Positions 50,076-60,000 of a DNA stretch of 64,000 nucleotides are shown here, one piece after another (the stretch's first letter is position 1; each line of letters starts with the position of its first letter). The DNA is taken from the NCBI GenBank assembly GCA_022414725.1, contig CM039463.1, forward strand, positions 75,405,236 through 75,469,235, written 5' to 3'. A model generated the notes under the pieces. That model made no database searches and was not told the DNA's origin. It saw nothing but the letters and a program-made list of their open reading frames with translations. Made by a program: the position numbers and the translations under genes. Source of the DNA: Microglena sp. YARC (Eukaryota; Chlorophyta; Chlorophyceae; Chlamydomonadales; Chlamydomonadaceae).

Positions 50076-51642
50076 CAGGGTACTTCAAATTGGCCAATTT
50101 GACCAGCGCTATACTGGGGGAAGAAAAAAATTTGCGCTATAGCGAGAGCAAAAAAAACGCAGCGTTTCCCAAAGCTCAAAAAAGCGCTACTCAAAAAAAA
50201 ACTGAGTTAGCGCGCAACGTTTTTTTTCCAGCGCTTTTCTTGTGCTGCTGGTTGAACTGTGGTTGCCAGAGAGAACATCTTGTGGGTGTGGGTTGTGGGG
50301 GGGGACCTTGTTACATGGGAGGTGGAAACTGTTATAAATTGAGGACCCGGCTGAAGCTGCCACGATGGGTGGGAGTGTCTGTGAGCAGGACAGAACAGGC
50401 AAGCGAAGGACGGCTGAAGCATCCAGTGCGCGAATGGTTCCTTCCCGCTTCGTCGGGGAAGCAGAAAGGAACGAATGCGGTGCAAAGTGGAAGGAGTTGA
50501 TTAGCCAAGAAGATATGATGGCATCCGCAGATTCCAGGACATAGTCGCAACTCGATAAGCTAACACACACAGATACAGTCGATCAATTATGTACCCAAGC
50601 AATCAACTTACTCGTGCCCAGTAGTTCTTGGTTCTTCGCTGTCGGACCCCAGCGTCTTGGCCTTCTTCGTCGGGTTATCCTGCTTTGCCCATCGCACAGT
50701 AAGGGCGACTGGAGAGCGTAGGGTGACTAGGAGAGCAGCAAGCAGCATAGAGGCGACAGGCGATAGACAGGAAGAGAGGCGGAAAAGAAGAGAGAGAGGA
50801 GGAGCAGGAGAGGAGACGTGAAAAGAAGGTGCTGAGGAAGAAGTGAAGAGCGAGGACTTCCAACTTGGCGACTGGGCGACGAGACTCGAGGAACAACTCA
50901 GGACTCGAGGACTCGGACACTCGGACTCGAGAACGACTCGACTCGAGACGACTCGGACTCGGGACGACTCGAGACTCCGGACTCGACGGACAGGGCGACG
51001 AGGAGTCGAGGACAAGGACGCACAAGGGGGAAAGGAAAAGTTTAACACTTTGATGTCAGCGCGTTTCCAGGAATTCGCCAGTCACAACTCAACAAGCTGA
51101 AAGAGTACTCGACTCGTCGATTTAGACGCAATCGAACTTACGTGTGGTGGTTAGAAGGAGCCTATAGATTGAGCAGTTAGTTACGAAATTGCAACAGATG
51201 ACAGCAGATGAGCAGCGGGCGAGAACGAAGCGTGAACAGCCAGAGAGATAGGATTTTGACGTAACCGTACTCTGCAGGTTTGGATTAAAGTCCAGAATAC
51301 GGTTGTTTCCGTTAGCGTTCAAATGCACGTGTCGACGGCTAGCCGCGTGCGCTACAGTTGCTACCTAGTCAATGCTGCCTGTCACACTATTGAATCCCCA
51401 CCCTTAGTCACTCAGTCAGTCCACTCAATGAGTCAGTGACTGTCACTCGAAAAATTGAAAAGCGCACAGGGGACTCGGTTTCACGCTTTCTTGAGAGACC
51501 TGAAAAAGAGGGAAAGCCACTGTGTTAAACAAAAGACAGCGCGCTAACGTACAGGGGTTGCAAAAATCTGCCTATAGCGCGCAAGGGTGTCAAAAAAAGC
51601 TCAAGCGCTCAAAAGCGCATTCGCGCCCTTTGAAGTACCCTG
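50076..51642. mobile_element. Non-autonomous hAT-like DNA transposon (1567 bp)
   Basis: Perfect 14-bp terminal inverted repeats CAGGGTACTTCAAA/TTTGAAGTACCCTG are flanked by the 8-bp duplication CATCTTAC, the format of hAT elements (8-bp duplication, CAGGG...CAAA ends). Subterminal GCGC motifs repeat at both ends (AGCGCTA, GCGCTATAG and TTAGCGCGC). No transposase is recognised in any frame, and the longest open frames are about 135-146 residues of low coding quality. The middle has an 80-110-bp tract of GACTCG repeats near 50880-50995. Mutator-type (9-11 bp duplication) is the alternative if the outermost C/G are counted as target. Confidence 0.85.
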
Positions 51643-51652
51643 CATCTTACCT
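51643..51652. repeat. Target-site duplication CATCTTAC(CT): right of the hAT-like element and left of SINE 1
   Basis: The first eight bases match 50068-50075 (hAT). The same CATCTTACCT is repeated in altered form, CATCTACCTT, at 51860-51869 after the SINE. Two insertions therefore share one site. Confidence 0.75.
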
Positions 51653-51859
51653 AGCCTCTTTTAGCGATTACAATGTTCTAGTGGTAGACCAGATTGCTTA
51701 AGGACGAAGAGTCGGGGGTTCGACTCCCCCTTCTCCTCTGGCGTTGCAGGTCGTCTCAACCGATGTAGCTTGTCCAGGTTGAGTAGGAGACCGCTCCCTA
51801 CCCGCGTACGACGGCTCCCTTAACACACGCCCACCAGGCGTTTATTATTACCTTTTTTT
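51653..51859 (+). mobile_element. tRNA-derived SINE, copy 1 (207 bp)
   Basis: An A-box-like TCTAGTGGTAGACC at 51677-51690 and a consensus B box GGTTCGACTCC at 51717-51727 lie about 27 bases apart. The T-arm is complete (GGGGG-TTCGACT-CCCCC at 51714-51730). A tRNA-unrelated body follows and ends in TTTATTATTACCTTTTTTT. It is flanked by near-identical 10-bp repeats from the satellite. Acceptor pairing is absent, so it is not a functional tRNA gene. A second copy in inverted orientation lies at 52244-52445. RNA polymerase III would transcribe it, and it would depend on a LINE for mobilisation. Confidence 0.8.
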
Positions 51860-51936
51860 CATCTACCTTGTAGGCAGCCCCTTTCGATGACCCCCATAGA
51901 ATGCCCATCGTTGCAAAGTCGAGCCTCTGTAGCTAG
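51860..51936. repeat. 77-bp satellite fragment, one unit
   Basis: One indel-rich unit (CATCTACCTTGTAGGCAGCC and later GAATGCCCATCGTTGCAAAG) ending at GTAGCTAGG, where the match stops. Confidence 0.85.
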
Positions 51937-52243
51937 GCTTAACGTACAGAACCCTTTCACGTACTCTGGCCGTCCAGCAAGCTACGAGTACACCGTTACC
52001 CGTAAGCCAACGTGACGACACGCACATATACATACCATAACCTTATCTATGTACGCCTCATCTCTCACAACGCACACGTTGCGCCACATAGACACGAGCC
52101 ACTCGAACGAACCCTTCTACTCGCTACCACAAAGACGTTCTTTCCCAAGCTACTCTACATCCCCTACCTAGTAACACCCTTTCTGTTCTGCTTAGCTTAC
52201 GCATATCGACTTACACATAAACATACATCACTAGCCTGTTACA
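51937..52243. other. Unassigned sequence between the satellite and SINE 2
   Basis: About 300 bases, A/C/T-rich. A 141-residue open frame (52012-52437) continues through the SINE and is rejected as a gene. It ends with TAGCCTGTTACA, the target duplication of SINE 2 (52232-52243). Confidence 0.4.
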
Positions 52244-52445
52244 GTAATGATAACGCCTGGTGGCGTGGTGTTAGGAGCCCGTCGTACGCGGGTGGGACGT
52301 CTTCCTACCTCAAACTGGACAAGCTACCTCGCACGTTGACGACTACCTGCAACGCCAAGAGGCGACCGAAGGGAGTCAACCCCCGACCTTCGTTCCTTAG
52401 CAATCTGGTCTACCACCTTAGACCATGTAATCGCTAAAGAGGCTT
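52244..52445 (-). mobile_element. tRNA-derived SINE, copy 2 (202 bp)
   Basis: Reverse complement of copy 1 over its full length, from A-AGCCTCTTTAGCGATTAC to GGCGTTATCATTAC. It is flanked by TAGCCTGTTACA (52232-52243) and TAGCCTGTACA (52446-52456), a target duplication unlike that of copy 1, so it is an independent insertion. The A-box region is TGGTCTAAGGTGGTAGACC. The B box lacks one base (GGTTGACTCC). Confidence 0.82.
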
Positions 52446-52456
52446 TAGCCTGTACA

Positions 52457-54489
52457 CTAGACTAACCCCTCAGCATGCTAAGTGCATCCTGACTGTTACC
52501 TGTAGCAGCTGGTTTGGTTCCTTAGGGACCTCACGGCATACACATTACGCACGCATACGACGTTTTTTCGAATTTATCGCACCCGCCAACATCCTGTCAG
52601 TTTTCTTTTGGCATTTCTGCTCTGTTTTCCTGCTCTTCCCTGGGCTACGAGTACACGTAGCGCCCTGTACTGTTCTCGCGTGCTCTATCCTGTCAGGTTC
52701 GACCGCGCCTTAGCCCGCCTGCGACTTCTTGCATGGCATTCTTTCCTAGCCTGCCCTGACCCTGTGATGCCTACGTCCTCGATCTAGCATTTCACGTCCT
52801 GGCCTTCTGTCATAGCTTCTAACGCTCTATTCACGAGCAGTAAACTCGCGGCTGGATCAATAGCGCAGCATCGGCTCCATTTGCCACTCAGCCGTACTTG
52901 CTTTAATTAGGTACTTCACGATTCTGTCTGTGCTTCTCTGCTTGCTACATCTTCTATTGGTGCGTCCACCTGCTGTCTTGCTCATCCTGTCGCCAATTCG
53001 ATTCGGTCGTGTATCCCTTGCTTTTGCCCTGTGGTCCGTGGCCTTCCAGTGCTTATCTCCCTCATTGTATGTCTGGACGAACGCTCATTAACAGTTACGC
53101 TTGAGGCATTTTCAGCTCCTCACGCTCGCAAAATTTTGCTATCCCTGGTGCAGGTGATATTTTGGGCTTTCTAAGAGTTGCGGAGTAATTCCCCCTCCTC
53201 TCGCCCACCACTCATCCCTGTCCCGCCTTACTTACGTTGCTGTCGTTGCCTGTGCATAATTCCCCACAAAGTCGCAACCCCGGCACCGCCCGGCCGCTGC
53301 TGAGCAGGCCTACGACTCAGTGTCGACACAAGCCCGAAGGGATTGCGTTCGCCACACAGGCCCGACACTGAGCTAATGCGGACGCAGGACGGTCCGCCTC
53401 TGCCGACGCCGGCCCAACAGTCGCAGTTCGCCGGCCCCAGGTCGCGCGGGCCCCAGTCGCAGATCCATGCCACTGCATGTTGCAGCCTCCTACTCGGCTG
53501 TCGCTGTTGCTGCTAGCGTGTCGCTACGACGTCGCAATCCGAGAAATCGCTCGTCCACACCGACTCTACTCTGAGCTCCCGGACGACGCAGGATGGTTCT
53601 TGCCTCCGTCGAGAGCGCTTCCGTTCCGTCGGCACGCTGCGACTCTGGTCGCAGTTGCCGTCTGGCTGCATCCTTCGGTGCGCCAACCGCTCACGCCCGA
53701 AGCCGACTCCGACGACGCAGCCACGCATCCTCCATATTGAGGGAGCAGTCGTCGCCTCAAAATGTCTCTCAAACGTCGCTCAAATGTCGCTTCAAGATTG
53801 TCGTCGGCCACAGACCCCACTTAAAGCTGACGCCAGACCTTCGTGGCCTGAGTATGGCTTTCTGCCGACAGACCAGGAGCCTCCGACGTATAAGAATATT
53901 CTCAACGAGCGACGGGCAATACAAGGCCCGATTGACTCTCTGCGGCGGGCCGCGTCCCTTTTCCGACAACCTCAGCACAAGTTCTACACGTGTCGCCCAA
54001 TCAGCACAGCACTCAAAGTGTCCGGTTGACGCGGTCGAACGACTGTCCATATTCGACGAACAGTCTCATCACTTTGACAGATTTCGCCAGTCATGGCCCG
54101 CCATAGCCGACGCAATTCACGCAAATGCTTCTTAAGCATTTCGCAACCCGATGAGCCATATCAAACACGACGAGGAACCGACTGTGGTTGTGCGATGCAG
54201 TCAACCTGCGGCAGACATCCATACATTCCACGCGACCGGCGTGGGTAAATCACCCGACGCGCACGGGACACTCCTGACCGACCGGCCTCCCACGCTTACA
54301 GAGAACCGACGACACTGTTTCGAATTCGCCAAAGCGATCTCCGACTTCCCACAGATATGACTCCTTGAACGAGAATAGGGTGGAACAGGGCACACGCGAC
54401 AAAGCCGCGACGATGGATTCATGCGTAAGACGCTGTCCTCGAATCCGGTTAGCATAATACCCCTTTTCTGCATCTGTATTAGCCGGCCT
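52457..54489. other. Unassigned 2-kb region
   Basis: CT-rich from 52500 to 53220, then GC-rich. A 14-base piece of satellite core (TTACCTGTAGCAGC) lies near 52497. CTCAGTGTCG (about 53315) and CGACACTGAG (about 53365) form an inverted repeat. Open frames of 180 residues (53593-54135, plus) and 109 residues (54250-54579, minus) show no recognised domain, have low coding quality and overlap others. I see no RNA gene. It could be degraded transposon or host spacer. Confidence 0.4.
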
Positions 54490-54783
54490 TATCAGCTTGG
54501 ATAACACTCCGAGAGTGGGACTTTGGCACGTTGCAGCACCCAATCTATAATGCGGACGATCGAGAATAAGTACAAGCACAGGAGACCCATTAAGGACCAG
54601 TGGAGGAAAGGGGCGGTAGCATGCGAACCTGAATCAGGTACAGGCTAGACAAGGCGTGTCAGAAGAACCGATGACGCATCAACAGAAGCTGACATAGTAC
54701 TGTCAGGGACGATAGTTCTAAGGGAGTACACAAGATCACCAAGACATAAAAACAAGCGAGAGCACCGCTATTCATGCCTAATA
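54490..54783 (-). repeat. 3' LTR of copia element C
   Basis: About 294 bp beginning TATCAGCTTGG. It is most like B's LTR (GGATAACACTCC, GAAGAACCGATGACGC) and carries many small deletions. The inner side is the copia 3' UTR, so this is the 3' end of a minus-strand element. Confidence 0.85.
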
Positions 54784-56074
54784 CTCCACCTATGCGCAGG
54801 TACATACAATACTAGTACTCCACCTATGGCACTGTGGACATAGAACATAAACTTGTAGAAACAAAAAATTATTAAATGAACGGCGGAAAAACAGGAACCA
54901 GAAGAAAGCCTTGTCTAAAATAAAGAAGGATGAGAAAGATGAACCAAAACCAGCTGGTAGTTACTCCGAAAATTAGCAAGCAAAAACTGGTTCATACCGA
55001 GCTTGAGCTGAGACCAAAATGGAAATGTAACCATCCTAATGTAAGCGCAAAAATACATAATTCATCCAGAAGAGTAGGCAGCCAAACAGAAATCACAGGG
55101 AGGCCAAACAGAAAATCAATCCTAATACCAAGGAAGGGAAACAACGGTGACTGAAAGAACCGAGACTTAACCTAAAGAGAAGACTTGAAAAAATCGTATA
55201 TCAAAGTGGGAACAACGGTATAGAAAAACCCGATCCGGATTAGGAACCTAACGCCAATCAATAATAACCAAAGAGACGCGGATTTAAATATCTGTGAGCG
55301 CAGCTCACGAGAGAAGTCAAAGCCTAAAAGACGCAGACAAGAGACACTAAAGACTACGAATGGAAAAAAAGTCAATGGAAAAAATCTCGAACTACATTAA
55401 AACATTCTTAGCATAGAATTCATAGCTAGGCTTGGATGAAAAAACCATGATGATTAACTCCATAATTGATGGAAGTAAGAAGAGTTTATGAATTAATTTA
55501 TCATAATCCCCAGCTACTTTTCTACTAACGGAAAAAAACATTCAAGAGTGACCCTATCTCTCAATAGAACATGCACTCAAGACCACACCAACGCCCTAAC
55601 GCACAACAATACTCATACCGTATAACTAAAATGTTCCAAATGTGCGAAGTTAAAATTTTCAAGAAATTGTAACCAACCAAAGGAACACACGTCAATGAAC
55701 AATAGGTTATGAACAACATAACATAAACCTATTCTCGACCTGAAATAGTATATATCTCGAGTAAGAAATAGAACTTGCAAAGAATTACTCAAAGGAAAAG
55801 ATAACTCTTTGAAAATACGCTCGGAAGAACAAGAAAGAGGTGAGCTGCTGTATCATCTCAAAGTACACTGCAAGACATCTGCAAGTACAATCTTCAAGAT
55901 ACCCAGCCCACCAAATTACAGTATAAATCCAAAGGGAAATAACTACTACACTCCACAAAAAGTTCAATCACATAGGGGCTGTGATTAAAAACAGCTGTTG
56001 AGTATAAAAGAAATACAGCTCTATGATGAGCTTCCACCGAACGAAACCAATCTGCCTAGAATCTCTTCTCTTTT
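54784..56074 (-). mobile_element. Copia element C, 3' internal region up to the gap
   Basis: 54784-55280 matches the 3' UTR of copia A, including the doubled CTCCACCTATG block and AAACCCGATCCGGATTAGGAACCTAA. From 55280 to the gap the sequence is A-rich and does not match A's RNase H, although that is what A has beyond its shorter UTR. I recognise no coding motif there. It may be a longer UTR, another insertion or lost similarity. Confidence 0.65.
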
Positions 56075-57074
56075 NNNNNNNNNNNNNNNNNNNNNNNNNN
56101 NNNNNNNNNNNNNNNNNNNNNNNNNNNNNNNNNNNNNNNNNNNNNNNNNNNNNNNNNNNNNNNNNNNNNNNNNNNNNNNNNNNNNNNNNNNNNNNNNNNN
56201 NNNNNNNNNNNNNNNNNNNNNNNNNNNNNNNNNNNNNNNNNNNNNNNNNNNNNNNNNNNNNNNNNNNNNNNNNNNNNNNNNNNNNNNNNNNNNNNNNNNN
56301 NNNNNNNNNNNNNNNNNNNNNNNNNNNNNNNNNNNNNNNNNNNNNNNNNNNNNNNNNNNNNNNNNNNNNNNNNNNNNNNNNNNNNNNNNNNNNNNNNNNN
56401 NNNNNNNNNNNNNNNNNNNNNNNNNNNNNNNNNNNNNNNNNNNNNNNNNNNNNNNNNNNNNNNNNNNNNNNNNNNNNNNNNNNNNNNNNNNNNNNNNNNN
56501 NNNNNNNNNNNNNNNNNNNNNNNNNNNNNNNNNNNNNNNNNNNNNNNNNNNNNNNNNNNNNNNNNNNNNNNNNNNNNNNNNNNNNNNNNNNNNNNNNNNN
56601 NNNNNNNNNNNNNNNNNNNNNNNNNNNNNNNNNNNNNNNNNNNNNNNNNNNNNNNNNNNNNNNNNNNNNNNNNNNNNNNNNNNNNNNNNNNNNNNNNNNN
56701 NNNNNNNNNNNNNNNNNNNNNNNNNNNNNNNNNNNNNNNNNNNNNNNNNNNNNNNNNNNNNNNNNNNNNNNNNNNNNNNNNNNNNNNNNNNNNNNNNNNN
56801 NNNNNNNNNNNNNNNNNNNNNNNNNNNNNNNNNNNNNNNNNNNNNNNNNNNNNNNNNNNNNNNNNNNNNNNNNNNNNNNNNNNNNNNNNNNNNNNNNNNN
56901 NNNNNNNNNNNNNNNNNNNNNNNNNNNNNNNNNNNNNNNNNNNNNNNNNNNNNNNNNNNNNNNNNNNNNNNNNNNNNNNNNNNNNNNNNNNNNNNNNNNN
57001 NNNNNNNNNNNNNNNNNNNNNNNNNNNNNNNNNNNNNNNNNNNNNNNNNNNNNNNNNNNNNNNNNNNNNNNNNN
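56075..57074. other. Assembly gap, exactly 1000 N
   Basis: Placeholder-length gap between copia C and the 50-bp satellite, so their adjacency is not proven. Confidence 1.
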
Positions 57075-60000
57075 GCCATACATCAAGGCCGAGTTAGGTG
57101 CAAGACATAGACACATCTGGTAGACACCTTAAGTCAGTCACACGTGCTTCAGGCTAGCTGGTGCTCACAGACATAACACATTATGCCGTTGCGTGCCAAT
57201 GCAATTGCCACACGGTCAAAGAATAAGGTGCAAGGCATACACAATAAACATCTTTCTACGGGGCGTCGCCATGCAGCGAGAGGTCAAGAATTGCGACAAG
57301 CATGGAGCGACATCTGGTGTCACGTGCGCAATGGGCAGGCAAGGTCAAGATATTTGCCGAGCCACTACACGACATCAGTGTGCGTGCGCACCTCCAGCAG
57401 CAACGGTCAAAGATAATGTGCAAGCGCATACACACTCTGAGTGTGCCATATACACCTAAGGCGCTGAAGTGTCGCTGAGGCGCAAGACCAATATAATATC
57501 GTTGTGTGCATCCCAAGCCAGTCGCACGGCGAGAAAGGGTAGATGTGTCATAGACATTAAAGGCCACAATGCGTGCGTGCACATCATTGGTACGAGCAGA
57601 GCTCAAGATAAAGTCAGGCAAGGCAAGTACCACATCACTGTCGTGCCCTTTGTGCCATACACCACGGAGAGGCCAAGTTATGGCTATAGGCTAGGAGGTA
57701 CCAGACATACACATCTAGTGTGCATACGTAGATCAGGCCAGATCCACTACATGGTCATGGCTAGAGGTGCCATAGTCGCACCAACATCATTGTTGTGCAG
57801 TCGAAAGCAATTGCAGCAAGGTCAAGAATATGTTGCAACGGCATACACAAATTGGTGTGTGCCATAACATCAAACGGCCGAGTTAGAGTGCGCAGACATA
57901 AACATCTGGTGTGCAATCCTAAGAGCAACGGTCACAGGTAGGTGCAAGAACATAAACACATATGCGTGCGTGCCATGCAGACAAGGTCAAGATTATGGGT
58001 GGCCAAGGCATACACATCTGTGTGCGTAGCCATGCAAGCAAGGTCAAGATAAGTCCGCAAGGCATACACATCTGTGTGGGTCGTGCCATGCAAGAAGGTC
58101 AAAGAATGTTGCGAGCATACACATTGTGTGCGTGCCATCCAGCAAGGGGCAAGATATGTGCATGGAATACACATCTGAGTGTGGCCAAGATAAAACAAGG
58201 CCGGAGTTAGGCCGCAAGAGATAAAACATCTGTGTGGCATTCCTAAGCAGCACCGGTAAGGTAGGGTGCAGCAGACATACACCTATGAGTGCGGTGGCCA
58301 TGCAGCATAGGTCAAGAATATGGTGCACACAGGCATAGCACATCTGTGTGCGTGCTATACAACAAGGGCCAAGTAGTTTGCCAAGACATACAACACCATC
58401 TGTGTGCACATACTAAGTGCAGCACGGATCCAAGGTATAAAGGTGCAAGTCGCTACACATCTGTGTGCGTCCGCCATGCAGCAAGGTCCAGAATAATGTG
58501 ACACAAGGCATACACAATTGTGATGTGCCATTAACAATCAAGGGCCGAGTTAGGTGGCAAGCACACTTAAACATCTGTGTGCTCCTAGCCAGCACGGTCA
58601 GGTCAGGTGCAAGACAACAAACATAACTGCGTGCGTTCGCCGATAGCAGCAAGGTCACGATATGTGCAAGGCATACACATTCTGTGTGCCAGTGCCATGC
58701 AGCAAGGGTCAAGATATGCGCAGGCATACAAATCGGTGTGCGTGCCATGACAGCAAGGTCATATGGTGCAAGGCAATATCCACATCCTGAGTGTGACCGT
58801 AAAACAAGGCCTCGAGTTCGAACGCGCAAGACATAACCATTGCGGTTAGAGTCCAGTTCCTAAGCGCAGGCTCCAAGATATGATGCATAAACAATACACA
58901 TAATGCCGTGCGTGCCATGCAGCAAGGTTCAAGATATGTGGCAAGGCACTACACATCTGTTGCGCTTCCGAGTGCCAGCAAGGTCAAGAATATGTGCGAG
59001 GCATCACACATCTGTGTGTGCTAGCCCAACAAGCACAAGGGTCAAGATAGGTGCCGAGGCAATAACACATCTGCCTGTGCGTGCATGCAAGCACAGAGTC
59101 AAGATATGTGCGAAGGCAATACACATCTCGTGAGCGTGCCAGCAGCAAGGTCAAGATGTGTGCGAGGCATAGACACATCTGATGTGCGTGCCATGCAGCA
59201 AGGTCAAAGATATGTGGGAGGCAATACAATCCTGTGTGCATGCCATGCAGAAGGTCAAGATATGCCGCGAGGGCATACACATCTGTGTGCGTGCCATGCA
59301 GCCAAGGTCAAGATATGCGAGGCATACACATCATGTACGTGCCATGCAGCAAAGGTTCAAGATATGATGGCGAGGCATACACATCTATGTGCGGCCATGC
59401 AGCAAGGTCAAGATATTGTTGCGAGGCATACACATACTATGTGCGATGCCATGCAGCAAGGTCAAGATATGTGCGAGCATACACCATCTATCATGCGTGC
59501 GCGATGCAGAAGTCAAGGATAATGTGCGAGGCATACACCTGTGATGTGCGTGCCATGCTAGCAAAGGTCAAGATATCGTGCAAGGCATACACATCTGTGT
59601 GCGTGCCAATGCAAGCAAGGTCAAGATTAGTGCAGACATACACATCTGTGGTGCGTGCCAATGCAGCAAAAGGGCAAAGATTATGTGCAAGGCATACACA
59701 TCCTGTGCTGCGGTGCCATGCGCAGAAGTCAAGATATGCGAGGCATACTACATATGTGTGCGTAGCGGCATGCAGGAAGGTCAAGATATGTGGCAAGACA
59801 CTAACATAATGCCGTGCCGATGGCAGCGCAAGGTTTCAAGATATGTGCAAGGCATACACATCTGTGTGCGTGCCATAACAACAAGCCAAGTTAGGCTGCA
59901 AGACATCACACACACGTCTGTGTGCATCCTAATGGCAGCACCTGGTCAAGGGTAGGGTGCAAGTCGCACACCATCTGTGTGCAGTTGCACAATGCAGCAA

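Noticed and set aside
50067..51651. Mutator-type element with a 10-bp duplication GCATCTTACC
   Set aside because: Possible if the terminal C/G are counted as target, but CAGGG...CAAA ends with an 8-bp duplication match hAT better.
51670..51740. Functional tRNA gene
   Set aside because: The B box and T-arm are good, but the acceptor ends do not pair, the anticodon arm is not canonical, and an inverted copy with its own target duplication shows a SINE.
53593..54135. 180-residue host gene
   Set aside because: No domain, S/R-rich, overlapped by open frames on both strands in GC-rich DNA. Kept only as an unassigned region.
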